From Candidatus Saccharimonadota bacterium (lineage in GTDB: Bacteria > Patescibacteriota > Saccharimonadia > Saccharimonadales > Saccharimonadaceae), in the NCBI GenBank assembly GCA_017552385.1, contig JAFZQB010000013.1:123779-187778 (forward strand): a stretch of 64,000 nt of DNA, written 5' to 3'. Positions 36,541 through 45,036 of this stretch are shown in pieces (positions within the stretch are counted from its first letter, which is position 1; every line of letters begins with the position of its first letter). A program made the translations under genes and the position numbers. The notes beneath the pieces were generated by a model. That model searched no databases. It worked only from the letters and a program-made list of their open reading frames with translations, and had not been told where the DNA came from.

Positions 36541-36569
36541 CAAAATAAATCCCGCTGTTTGGCGGGATT
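36541..36569 (-). terminator. Intrinsic terminator of the 198-residue gene
   Basis: AATCCCGC and GCGGGATT (36548-36555 / 36562-36569), followed by TTTATTTTG on the minus strand. It isolates the gene from surface protein A. Confidence 0.82.
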
Positions 36570-36595
36570 CAAGTTTGCATGTTTATATAATTCGT

Positions 36596-37192
36596 TTAGC
36601 TATTTGCGAAATCACGAGCTAGCGCCTCGTCGGCTAGTTTCTTGTATTGTTCGACTTTGGCAGTATCTCCCTGCGCTTCGTAAAGTGATGTGTAATAATT
36701 GTATATGCGGCACTGATCAAAGTCGCTCATGGAGTTGATGTCGAATGAATTTAAGTCCGAAAGAGCTGATGCGTAGTCGCCCGTGATGATATAATACCCA
36801 ATTTTGTTGAGTTGCATCCCAAATTTCTCCTCTTCCGTGGTAGCGGACGCAATACTTTTATCAAATTCGTTGAGTGTTTCTTGGGATGTTTGCGTGCCGT
36901 CATTATCTGGTGATGAATTATAGATTACGGTCTCTTCGCCCTGCCCTTGAGTAGGCTTGTTTTTAAGCAGCAGCACTACTGCTACTACGGCTCCAGCTAC
37001 TACTACCAGCGCCCCTAGTGCTATTAGTATGTTCTTAAAATTCACTTTATTGCCAGTCGTCTTCGCTGAAGCATCATTCGCTGAAGCTACACCAGAAGGT
37101 TGGTTTGGCGTGCTTGCAGACGATTTGCCTCCCGAAAAGATTGCCGTATTAGTATTGTTATTAGCATTAGAAAAACTATTTTGCCCTATCAT
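36596..37192 (-). CDS. Single-span membrane protein with TPR-like C-terminal domain
   Basis: A 198-residue protein: a low-complexity Asn/Ser/Thr/Ala-rich N-terminus (1-48), one membrane helix (about 53-76, ILIALGALVVVAGAVVAVVLLL), and a helical C-terminal domain (about 105-195) with repeat-like GYYIITGDYASALSDLNSF and YYTSLYEAQGDTAKVEQYKKLADEAL, typical of TPR hairpins. The soluble domain is probably extracytoplasmic given N-terminal low complexity, but orientation is uncertain. A -10 ends eight bases before the ATG and there is no SD. A scaffolding role is likely; the partner is unknown. Confidence 0.7.
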   Translation of the reverse strand: MIGQNSFSNANNNTNTAIFSGGKSSASTPNQPSGVASANDASAKTTGNKVNFKNILIALGALVVVAGAVVAVVLLLKNKPTQGQGEETVIYNSSPDNDGTQTSQETLNEFDKSIASATTEEEKFGMQLNKIGYYIITGDYASALSDLNSFDINSMSDFDQCRIYNYYTSLYEAQGDTAKVEQYKKLADEALARDFANS

Positions 37193-37206
37193 ATACTGTG
37201 ATTATA
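37193..37206 (-). promoter_or_regulatory. -10 of the TPR-like membrane protein
   Basis: TATAAT (37201-37206, minus strand) ends eight bases before the ATG at 37192; no SD. Confidence 0.5.
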
Positions 37207-37244
37207 TATGACAAATTCAAAATGCACAAGCTTATTTTCTGAAC

Positions 37245-38522
37245 TTAACTATTGGCCTTTACGAGATGGTCGAGCGTCTTCTCAATAATCATGCGGTTTT
37301 TAACGTCTACTCTAACACGTGGGTCTTTGAGATTTTTCAATGCTTCTGGAGATTTTTTATAGACGTCTTTCAGTTCGGAAATTTTTGCCGCCACATCATC
37401 ATCACTGACTATAATTTTTGCTTCCTGCGCTAGGATTTGTAGTACCAGTGAAGCTTTGACTCGTTTCTCTGCTACTTCATGCGCCTGCTTGTTCCAATCG
37501 TCTTCTGTCATGCCATTTGCCTTCAAGTAGTCCTCTAGCTTTTCGCCTGTTGTAGCTGCATTGCGTTCGATATCTAACTTAATGATGCGAAGTTGGTCGT
37601 CAATGAGAATCTCTGGCGCGGATACTTTTGAGCTTTTGACAAGCGCCTCAACCAAATCGTCTTTGAACTTCTCGTTGATGCGATGTTCGTTCTGTATCTG
37701 CAGGTTCTTCTCGATATCCGAACGAAGCTCGTCCATGTTTTTGAATGGACCGCATTTTTTTGCAAAGTCTTCATCGAGCTCCGGTAGCTCTATCGCGTTA
37801 ACTTGTTTGAGCAATATTTCGAAGACTGTCTTTTGCCCAGCAAGTGTTTTTTCGTGATAGTCTTTCGGGAACGTGAGTGTGAGATCAAATTTGTCACCTG
37901 GTTCATGGCCTACAATTCCTTCTTCGAATCCTGGGATAAAGTTGTGTGAGCCGAGCTCTAAATGGTAGTCTTTTGCTGTCCCGCCCTGGAACGGTTCACC
38001 GTCTTTTTTTCCTACAAAATCAATGATGACTTCGTCTCCAAGCTCTGCTTTTTTCTTCGCTACTTTCTTCTGTGCATATGCCTTACGAATATTATCTACA
38101 ATCTCGTCAATATCTTTTTTCGTAACCTTATTGTCTTGTTTTTTTACTTTGAGATTCTTGTAATCCCCGAGCTTGATCTCCGGCAAAATGTCAGCAGTAG
38201 CTATATATTCTGCGTATTCGTCTGGAATATATTTTGTTACGTTAACATTCGGAATGACTAGCGGGGCTTTTTCGGCCTCTTTGAATGCTGTTGGTACGGT
38301 GGTGCGAATAGCTATGTCGATAGTTTCTTGAGCTATGGTGTTTTTGTCGAGTACCTTTTCTGCTAGATCTTTCGGTGCTTTACCTTTGCGGAATCCCTCA
38401 AGTTTAACTTCTTTAATTAGACGCCCGACAGCTTTGTCTCGCGCAACTTTTAAGTCGTTTTTTTCTAGTGTGACCGTGATTTCGACACGGGTATCAGATA
38501 ATTTCTTTGATTTAACTTTCAT
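37245..38522 (-). CDS. tig: Trigger factor
   Basis: The ribosome-bound chaperone and prolyl isomerase. Starting at ATG 38522 gives 425 residues (MKVKSKKLSDTRVEITVTL); the upstream in-frame TTG would extend the protein through its own promoter. The ribosome-binding signature is GFRKGKAP; the FKBP-type domain (about 150-240) has GDEVIIDFVGKKDGEPFQGG and GFEEGIVGHEPGDKFDL; a helical C-terminal chaperone domain follows. Leaderless: TGTTATAAT ends six bases before the ATG. Confidence 0.95.
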   Translation of the reverse strand: MKVKSKKLSDTRVEITVTLEKNDLKVARDKAVGRLIKEVKLEGFRKGKAPKDLAEKVLDKNTIAQETIDIAIRTTVPTAFKEAEKAPLVIPNVNVTKYIPDEYAEYIATADILPEIKLGDYKNLKVKKQDNKVTKKDIDEIVDNIRKAYAQKKVAKKKAELGDEVIIDFVGKKDGEPFQGGTAKDYHLELGSHNFIPGFEEGIVGHEPGDKFDLTLTFPKDYHEKTLAGQKTVFEILLKQVNAIELPELDEDFAKKCGPFKNMDELRSDIEKNLQIQNEHRINEKFKDDLVEALVKSSKVSAPEILIDDQLRIIKLDIERNAATTGEKLEDYLKANGMTEDDWNKQAHEVAEKRVKASLVLQILAQEAKIIVSDDDVAAKISELKDVYKKSPEALKNLKDPRVRVDVKNRMIIEKTLDHLVKANS

Positions 38523-38537
38523 ACGCGTATTATAACA
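38523..38537 (-). promoter_or_regulatory. Extended -10 of tig (leaderless)
   Basis: TG-T-TATAAT (hexamer 38529-38534, minus strand) ends six bases before the ATG at 38522. Confidence 0.72.
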
Positions 38538-38554
38538 CAAAAACAGGGATAGAG

Positions 38555-40141
38555 CTAGGAGTCGATAGTCTGATTCGGCTCGGTGCGAAGGTGCTTCACT
38601 GTAGAGCGGGTGTCGTAAGTTGTTTTCGTTTCTGGTGACAATATACCAGCATCGTCAAATATATTTTTTACAGATTCGAATAACTTCTTTTCCTCGTCGC
38701 CTAGTTCAGGATAGAGGATAATAGACTTAATTTTGCCCTCTGGGAGACCGCCGGCTAGGTTGCCATTGCAACGCTTGAGTAAGTCGTTGAAGTCGCGTAG
38801 CAATGTGAGTGCCGTGCGACGTTCTTCAATCTTTTTTAGATCAAATTCAGGCCTTATTGAGTAGATGCCCGTGGAGTAGCATCCATAGAGCTCCAGGCTT
38901 TTCTTATGCGACTTACCCAAAGCTTGCAACTCTTCGATAAACTCGCCTAGAGAATCCTGCGGTACGTAAAAGTCATGTAGGAGGCTCGGGCGCTCGCCTT
39001 TCTGCACGTCGTTGAGGTACGTAGACAAGCATGCATTTAGTGCATCGAAGCTAGAGGAGTTTTTTAATGTCTCTGCAACAAAGTACGCTGATTTCGGCAA
39101 ATGCTGCTCGCACTTCTTAACTTTCTTCCTTGACTTTCTAGTTTTATCGTTGAACGAAACTACTACCAAATACCCATCATCAAATTTACGAGAAAGAATT
39201 TCTGGTTTTTTGCCTGATTCGTCAACGCGCTTCAGAATCGCTGTGTCGTATAGCTCGGTTGATAGCGGTGCTAACCTTTCAGCAAATTGTGCGAACTCAT
39301 GTGCTGCCTTGAAGGTTGGGAAGACCGCAAGTAACCGGTGTGGCCGCGGTGGTAGCACCTCGAGTCGTAGTATAACCTCAGTGATTATACCCAGGGTCCC
39401 TTCGGATCCGAGGAATACTGGAAGTAGGTTAAAGTCTCTGCCATTATTGGTCCGTACGTGCTTTAGCGCAGAGTAGCTGAATCTTGATGTGTCCGGTAGG
39501 CTCTCGACCAAATCCGCGTTGTCTATAAGGAGGCTGTCTAGCTTTTCGTGCACTTCTCCTTCTAAGGAGCGAAGTTTTTTCTCAGCAGCGAGCTTTCCTT
39601 GGCTTAGTTGAGAAGTTTGTACGAGCTCTCCGTTTGCTAGGACGACTTCAGCACGGTCTGCATAGTTCAATATCCCACCGTAGCGTTTACTGTAATTATC
39701 AAGTGTGGCGTTAGCTATCAAGCTTCCAATTGTCTCATTAGGCTCTGCTGCAATAGGTAAGACTAGTCCGTGTGGTGCCAATGCCGCATTTAGTTTACCA
39801 AGTGTAATACCGGCCTGAACATGTACTAAACGGTCGTGCGGGTCAAGCTCGCGAATGTGGTCAAGTTTCTCCATAGAGATCACTAGTCCGGACGTTAAGT
39901 CGGCGCCAGTTCGGCATAGCCCAGAGCCGCGCACGGCAATGGGCAGATCGTATTTTTTCTCCGCCAATTGCGCCACAAATCTAACGAGTTTGCGCACATC
40001 TGCTGTGTTTTCTGGAATGGCTACTAATCTTGGCTTGATCTTTAATAGTGAACGATCCGTAGAATAAGCCTCCAGAATTGAGTCTTTGTCAAAAACATTC
40101 CCGGTGAGATGGCGATTCAAATATATCGCGATTTTATTCAC
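38555..40141 (-). CDS. FAD-binding (PCMH-type) oxidoreductase, GlcD-like
   Basis: A flavoprotein oxidase or dehydrogenase, about 528 residues from the GTG at 40141. The PCMH FAD-binding domain shows IAVRGSGLCRTGADLTSGLVISM, LVHVQAGITLGKLNAALAPHGL, IGSLIANATLDNYSKRYGGI and FLGSEGTLGIITEVIL; a C-terminal substrate domain follows. Family members oxidise D-lactate, glycolate or similar 2-hydroxy acids. No Fe-S cluster motif. The start is uncertain: TTG at 40156 and GTG at 40153 overlap a -10-like hexamer. The GTG at 40141 has a weak GGTGGG before it and a possible micro-ORF over it. Confidence 0.85.
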   Translation of the reverse strand: MNKIAIYLNRHLTGNVFDKDSILEAYSTDRSLLKIKPRLVAIPENTADVRKLVRFVAQLAEKKYDLPIAVRGSGLCRTGADLTSGLVISMEKLDHIRELDPHDRLVHVQAGITLGKLNAALAPHGLVLPIAAEPNETIGSLIANATLDNYSKRYGGILNYADRAEVVLANGELVQTSQLSQGKLAAEKKLRSLEGEVHEKLDSLLIDNADLVESLPDTSRFSYSALKHVRTNNGRDFNLLPVFLGSEGTLGIITEVILRLEVLPPRPHRLLAVFPTFKAAHEFAQFAERLAPLSTELYDTAILKRVDESGKKPEILSRKFDDGYLVVVSFNDKTRKSRKKVKKCEQHLPKSAYFVAETLKNSSSFDALNACLSTYLNDVQKGERPSLLHDFYVPQDSLGEFIEELQALGKSHKKSLELYGCYSTGIYSIRPEFDLKKIEERRTALTLLRDFNDLLKRCNGNLAGGLPEGKIKSIILYPELGDEEKKLFESVKNIFDDAGILSPETKTTYDTRSTVKHLRTEPNQTIDS

Positions 40142-40166
40142 AATATCGCCCACCAATTATAGACAT
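40134..40166 (-). CDS. Possible leaderless micro-ORF over the FAD oxidoreductase start (10 codons)
   Basis: An ATG lies exactly six bases after TATAAT (40173-40178, minus strand) and reads MSIIGGRYCE then TAA. The stop lies eight bases over the GTG start of the downstream gene, in another frame, so ribosomes could terminate and re-initiate. It parallels the micro-ORF before surface protein A. Too short to prove. Confidence 0.3.
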   Translation of the reverse strand: MSIIGGRYCE

Positions 40167-40189
40167 ATATTTATTATATGATGGTTATG

Positions 40190-40804
40190 TTAAATTTGGA
40201 AGAGCTTTTTGAGCTTTTCGAATACCTCTTCTGGAGTGCCTGAGGCGTCCAATGTTGCTACCCTATACTTCTTAGCAATCTCGAGATATGCACGATTAAG
40301 TTTGGCCTGGAATTTAGCATCTTTGCTCTTGAAGAACTCCTCTGATCGTTTGCCCTGGGATATTAGTCGTTTTTTTCGCTCTTCGTCGCTTAGTGTAAAA
40401 ATGACGTATTTATCCGGCTTGAAATATTGTTGCGGCATTAGCTCTCTATGGATACGAGCTATAAAGCTCCTTGATACGCCGGTGCCATATCCTTCATAGA
40501 CTAATGTTGAAAACCAAGAGCGGGTAATGACAACCACTTTGCCTTTCTTAAGGGCTGGTTCAGCAAGACTTTTCCATTGTTCGTATCTATTAACTAAATA
40601 TAATAACACTCGTGTTTTTTTGTCTATTCCATAGTCGTTCTTGTAATTCAGGTTAGCTATACCAGACACAAAAGGATTCTTGGATTCGGTGCCTGACTCA
40701 CTATAGTGTACAACCTCTTTACCTTGCTTCTCGAAATATTCTTTGATGAGGTTGGCCTGTGTATCTTTTCCGGTTGCGTCTTGGCCTTCAACGATAATCA
40801 GCAT
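40190..40804 (-). CDS. tmk: Thymidylate kinase-like deoxynucleotide kinase
   Basis: Phosphorylates dTMP to dTDP. The 204-residue P-loop protein has Walker A EGQDATGKDTQ, the nucleotide segment VVITRSWFSTLVYEG corresponding to the DR(Y/H)xxS motif, and a lid GKRSEEFFKSKDAKFQAKLNRAY. The Asp of the DR motif is Thr here, which is unusual. It overlaps tdk by seven bases, forming a thymidine salvage pair; that context supports the dTMP assignment over other nucleoside monophosphates. Confidence 0.85.
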   Translation of the reverse strand: MLIIVEGQDATGKDTQANLIKEYFEKQGKEVVHYSESGTESKNPFVSGIANLNYKNDYGIDKKTRVLLYLVNRYEQWKSLAEPALKKGKVVVITRSWFSTLVYEGYGTGVSRSFIARIHRELMPQQYFKPDKYVIFTLSDEERKKRLISQGKRSEEFFKSKDAKFQAKLNRAYLEIAKKYRVATLDASGTPEEVFEKLKKLFQI

Positions 40805-41394
40805 TGCTTCGCCTCCTTCAGGTACTTATAGAAACACGCTGGACAAAGTGCTCGATATTCGATTTTGCTAGTTCCGTCGTCAATCAGAACGTCTGGCCCA
40901 GTTGTCACTAGTTTGTCGTTAAGAAACCGGCAATTCATAGTTGCTTTGTGACCGCACTCACAAATTGTTTTGATCTCTTCAATATCATGCGCAATTTGGA
41001 GTAACCTAGTAGCTCCTTCAAATCCTCCATCTTCTTGGCGAAAATTCAGACGTAGCCCATAAGCCATTACAGGTACGTCTAATTGAATTGTGATTTGCAG
41101 CAGTTGGTCTACTTGCTCCTTGGTCAAGAACTGTGCTTCGTCGACAAGAACACATGCCACACCAGCATATTTCTCCGCTACTTCCTTGAATAGATCCGTC
41201 TTTTTGTCGAAGCATAGGTCCGTTTCTCGTTCTGGGCCTATGCGCGTAAGAAGCTTCTCTCCATTCTTTGTATCAGTCTTAGGTTTCATAACGCAAACTT
41301 GATGTCCACGTTCTTCATAATTAAAGGCTACCTGGAGGAGTTGCATTGTTTTACCACATCCCATGGCGCCGTATCGGAAATAGAGCTTTGCCAT
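40798..41394 (-). CDS. tdk: Thymidine kinase, type II
   Basis: Converts thymidine to dTMP with ATP. The 198-residue product has Walker A FRYGAMGCGKTMQLLQ, Walker B CVLVDEAQFL, the lasso and thymidine-binding region, and zinc ligands near the C-terminus: Cys184 and Cys187 (CPAC) plus CEC at 145-147, where the usual CxxC is one residue shorter. Leaderless: TGTTAGAAT ends six bases before the ATG. With tmk it allows scavenging of host thymidine. Confidence 0.95.
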   Translation of the reverse strand: MAKLYFRYGAMGCGKTMQLLQVAFNYEERGHQVCVMKPKTDTKNGEKLLTRIGPERETDLCFDKKTDLFKEVAEKYAGVACVLVDEAQFLTKEQVDQLLQITIQLDVPVMAYGLRLNFRQEDGGFEGATRLLQIAHDIEEIKTICECGHKATMNCRFLNDKLVTTGPDVLIDDGTSKIEYRALCPACFYKYLKEAKQC

Positions 41395-41409
41395 GTTTTT
41401 ATTCTAACA
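41395..41409 (-). promoter_or_regulatory. Extended -10 of tdk (leaderless)
   Basis: TG-T-TAGAAT (hexamer 41401-41406, minus strand) ends six bases before the ATG at 41394. Confidence 0.68.
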
Positions 41410-41416
41410 CAAAACT

Positions 41417-43201
41417 TTATTCTTGTTCGGTAGAAAACTGGGAATTATATAGTTCAGCGTAAAAACCATTTTTCTTGAGAAGAGCTTCGTGATTGCCTTG
41501 TTCGACGATATTACCGTCTTTCATGACAAGAATTAAGTCGGCATCACGAATCGTCGAGAGGCGATGAGCAATCACGAAAGACGTGCGTCCTCGAGTAAGT
41601 TTCTCAAACGCTTCTTGAATTTTTGCTTCGGCTCGGGTATCGACGTTCGACGTAGCTTCATCGAGAATCATCATTGGGGGATTTTCGACAAGCGCACGGG
41701 TAATAGTGAGAAGCTGTTTTTCGCCTGCTGAGATGTTGTCAGAATCTTCACTGATTTTTGCGTTGTATCCACCTTTCATCGACTCAATGAGGTGATCTAT
41801 GCTGGCCGCTGAGGCAGCTTGCTTGATCTCTGAAAGTGTAGCGCTGGTTTTGCCATAACTTAGGTTTTCTTTGATTGTCCCAGAGAATAACCAGGTATCT
41901 TGCAGAACCATTCCAAAGAGTGAGCGAACGCTACTTCGTTTCATCTCGGTAGTCGGTACGCCATCAATGGTAATATAGCCGGAATCTGGATCATAGAAGC
42001 GCATGAGGAGGTTGATAATTGTAGTTTTCCCGGCGCCGGTAGGGCCGACAATAGCGACACGATCCCCTGGATTAATGGTGGCCGAAAAATGCTTAATGAT
42101 TGGCTTTTCCTTATCATATGAGAAAGAAACGTCGTGAAATTCTACGGCTCCTCGAACTTCTTTAACTTGTTTATCCGGAACTGGATCAGGCGTTTCCTCG
42201 GGCTCGGCCAAAAAATTAAACACTCGTTCTGCGGCCGCTAAAGTCTGTTGGAACGTAGCGACAATCTCAGAGAGATTTGAAAGTGGTTGATTAAACCTGG
42301 ATAGATATTGGAAAAAGGCCTGAATACTACCGATAAGAAGTCTACCGTTCAATACTAAACTACCACCAAATATGCAGACGATAACGTAGCCTAGGTTAGT
42401 GAACAAATGCACAATTGGGAAGGCAAGTGATGAGAGAAATCGAGATCTCCAAGTATCGTTATATAACCTTTCGTTGGTTTTTTCGAATTCATCAATCGAA
42501 GCAGCTTCGTGCGAATTTGATTTAATAATCAGGTGCCCAGAATAGTCCTCTTCTATATGAGAGTTAAGTTCCCCGAGTACTTTTCGTTGCGAAACGAAAT
42601 GTTTTTGAGCCTTTTTGGCTACTTTACCGACGAAGAGGGTTGATAGAGGAATTACTAGAATTGCCGTCGTTGCTAAAATTGGCGAGATTACAAACATCAT
42701 AGCAAGAGAGCCTACAATGGTCGTTAGGTTGGTGATAATTTGAGCTAACCCTTCCGTTAATGAGTCCCAGAGTTTATCGGTATCGTTGCTAAGGATGCTA
42801 ATTATGTCACCAAATTTGTGGTTATCGAAATACGAGACTGGCAATCTGGAAATTTTGTCCATAATCTCCGCGCGCAGTTTTTCGGTATAGCGAGCAGTAG
42901 CTCGAGATAAGAGAAAATGCTCGAAATAGCCTAGGATTGAGACAATCGCGTAGAGGATAATCAATTCAATTGCGAGGCCCTTGACAGGCTCAAAATCAAT
43001 CGAGCCGCTCGTCGATAAAGATTCTACTGCGGAGTTGGTCATGTCGCCAAGAATCTTGGGGCTGAGTAGTCTCAAAACGCTTGCCCCAATCGTAAAAATT
43101 ACGGCGATGATAATAGTAAAGCGAAATTGTTTCAACGACTTCGAGAAGGCGGCAAAGGATTTTTTTGCATCTTTGGGTTTTTCAGCGGTCATCCTAGGCA
43201 T
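41417..43201 (-). CDS. ABC exporter half-transporter (consensus ATPase site partner)
   Basis: A 594-residue membrane-plus-ATPase protein of the multidrug/lipid exporter type. Six helices lie in the first 340 residues; the ATPase has Walker A VGPTGAGKTTI, signature ISAGEKQLL, Walker B MMILDEATSNVD with the catalytic Glu, and H-loop IAHRLSTI. It starts eight bases inside the partner gene with SD AAGGAG. The signature is altered (SAGEK for SGGQ), typical of one half of a heterodimer. Confidence 0.94.
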   Translation of the reverse strand: MPRMTAEKPKDAKKSFAAFSKSLKQFRFTIIIAVIFTIGASVLRLLSPKILGDMTNSAVESLSTSGSIDFEPVKGLAIELIILYAIVSILGYFEHFLLSRATARYTEKLRAEIMDKISRLPVSYFDNHKFGDIISILSNDTDKLWDSLTEGLAQIITNLTTIVGSLAMMFVISPILATTAILVIPLSTLFVGKVAKKAQKHFVSQRKVLGELNSHIEEDYSGHLIIKSNSHEAASIDEFEKTNERLYNDTWRSRFLSSLAFPIVHLFTNLGYVIVCIFGGSLVLNGRLLIGSIQAFFQYLSRFNQPLSNLSEIVATFQQTLAAAERVFNFLAEPEETPDPVPDKQVKEVRGAVEFHDVSFSYDKEKPIIKHFSATINPGDRVAIVGPTGAGKTTIINLLMRFYDPDSGYITIDGVPTTEMKRSSVRSLFGMVLQDTWLFSGTIKENLSYGKTSATLSEIKQAASAASIDHLIESMKGGYNAKISEDSDNISAGEKQLLTITRALVENPPMMILDEATSNVDTRAEAKIQEAFEKLTRGRTSFVIAHRLSTIRDADLILVMKDGNIVEQGNHEALLKKNGFYAELYNSQFSTEQE

Positions 43202-44939
43202 GGTTCATCTCCTTTACGAATTCAGCATCAGAGAACTGGCTCTTTACGATGTCGCGATATACTGCGCAGCTTTTTAGAAGCTCGTAGTGAGTGCCTTTGC
43301 CGGCGATCTTGCCTTGCTCTAGAACAACAATCTGGTCTGCGTCTTTAATTGTATTGATCCGTTGCGCAACAATCAGTACGACGCTATTTTTGGTCTCTGG
43401 CTTCAATGCTTCACGAAGCTTCCTATCAGTTTTCATATCTAGCGCAGAAAAACTGTCATCGAAGATATAGATTTCAGGTTTTTTGGCGATAGCACGCGCA
43501 ATTGATAAGCGTTGTTTTTGTCCACCGGAAACATTCGATCCGCCTTGGGCAATATGGCCGTCAAACTTTCCTTCGAGCTTTTCAATAAAATCGTAACTTT
43601 GCGAAACCTTGGCGCTAGCGCGTATATCAGCGGACTTGATGGTTGGCGCCCCGAAGGAAATGTTGTCGCGCACCGTGCCAGAGAATAGAATGCCTTTTTG
43701 CGGGACGTAACCAATCCGCTTCATCAAGTCCTCAGGTGCATAATCCTTGATGTTTAGGCCATTAACAACCACTTCTCCTGATGTCGCTTCGTAGAAACGC
43801 GGGACTAGCGAGATTAAGGTTGACTTTCCGGAGCCAGTTGAGCCGACAAAAGCCGTGGTTTGTCCAGCCTTAGCTTCAAATGAAATGTCAGTTAAAACAT
43901 TTTCTTCGGCACCTGGATAAAGAAAGCTGACGTTTTTAAATTTTACGGACGGCACATTGTTTGGCACGCCTTCGGTTTTTGTTTTCCAGGAAATCTTGGA
44001 TTTTGTCTGGAAAACTTCGTTCAGGCGGCTGGCGGAGACGTTTGCGCGTGGCAGAACCACGAACAGCATCGTAAGAATCAAGAAGGCAATCATGACCTGC
44101 GAAGCATATTGCACGAAGGCCATCATGTCACCCAAATATGTGATGTCCGTTTCTAAACGATTAAGAGATAGCCAGACGATTAGTAGTGTTACTCCATCGA
44201 ACACGAGATTAGTAAGTGGAGTTTGTAGTGCCATCAATTTATCGAAGAAGATTGCAGTTTTTGTAATTTCTTTGTTAGTTTTGCTAAACTTCTCGGCTTC
44301 GTATCTCTCTTTATTGAATGCCCTGACAACCCGAAGGCCCGTTAAGTTTTCTCTGGTGACTAAGACTAATCGATCGATCAGCTTTTGGAAAAGTTTAAAT
44401 TTTGGAACGACAGCAATCATTATAGCTACGGTGAAGGAAACAATGATCCCGATACCGAGTGCGATTGTCCAGGTTATGTCTGGTGCGGTGCGGAAGGCTT
44501 GAATAATAGCTCCAATTCCCATCATCGGAGCACGCATCATCATTGTAAGAATCATCATAGTAGCGTTTGAAACTTGGTCGATATCGTTTGTTGTCCTCGT
44601 AATTAACGATGCCGTAGAGAAGTTATCAATTTCTGTGATCGAAAAACTAAGGACTTTTTTATAAAAGTCTGACCTTAAATCACGGGTAAAGGCCGACCCA
44701 ACGCGAGCCGAGTAGTAATGAGTAATGAGCGCAAAAATACTGGCTGCAGCGGCGAACCCGAGCATTTTGATGCCGGTGATGAGGATGTAGTGTTGATTGC
44801 CAGCAGTAATACCATCGTTGACAATACTTGCCATGAGAGCAGGGAGTTGGAGCGAGAGATAGGTCTCCGCGCCCATCGCAACGACAGCAAGCAAGCACTG
44901 CCACCAGTATGGCCTTAGATATCTAGATAGTCTGAACAT
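43194..44939 (-). CDS. ABC exporter half-transporter (degenerate catalytic residues)
   Basis: The first gene of the pair, 581 residues from ATG 44939 (MFRLSRYLRPYWW); a longer frame upstream runs through the promoter and into the divergent gene and is rejected. Walker A VGSTGSGKST and signature NVSGGQKQRLSI are canonical, but Walker B is FDDSFSALD (Asp instead of the catalytic Glu) and the H-loop is AQRINTI (Gln instead of His). Together with the partner this predicts one active and one degenerate ATP site, as in heterodimeric exporters such as TM287/288. Substrate unknown. Confidence 0.94.
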   Translation of the reverse strand: MFRLSRYLRPYWWQCLLAVVAMGAETYLSLQLPALMASIVNDGITAGNQHYILITGIKMLGFAAAASIFALITHYYSARVGSAFTRDLRSDFYKKVLSFSITEIDNFSTASLITRTTNDIDQVSNATMMILTMMMRAPMMGIGAIIQAFRTAPDITWTIALGIGIIVSFTVAIMIAVVPKFKLFQKLIDRLVLVTRENLTGLRVVRAFNKERYEAEKFSKTNKEITKTAIFFDKLMALQTPLTNLVFDGVTLLIVWLSLNRLETDITYLGDMMAFVQYASQVMIAFLILTMLFVVLPRANVSASRLNEVFQTKSKISWKTKTEGVPNNVPSVKFKNVSFLYPGAEENVLTDISFEAKAGQTTAFVGSTGSGKSTLISLVPRFYEATSGEVVVNGLNIKDYAPEDLMKRIGYVPQKGILFSGTVRDNISFGAPTIKSADIRASAKVSQSYDFIEKLEGKFDGHIAQGGSNVSGGQKQRLSIARAIAKKPEIYIFDDSFSALDMKTDRKLREALKPETKNSVVLIVAQRINTIKDADQIVVLEQGKIAGKGTHYELLKSCAVYRDIVKSQFSDAEFVKEMNHA

Positions 44940-45004
44940 ATGATCTCTATATATAATATATATGTTTTTTATACACGTCAAGGCTCGTAAAGATAGTGCA
45001 GCTA

Positions 45005-45013
45005 TGTTAAAAT
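45005..45013 (+). promoter_or_regulatory. Extended -10 for the WG-repeat-like gene
   Basis: TG-T-TAAAAT lies 23 bases before the ATG at 45037; the short leader includes GTGGAG as a weak SD. Confidence 0.5.
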
Positions 45014-45036
45014 TGGAGAAAGTAAGTGGAGTTTTT

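Noticed and set aside
38523..38540. In-frame TTG start giving tig six extra residues.
   Set aside because: The extension would be encoded by the TATAAT promoter itself; ATG 38522 fits family and promoter.
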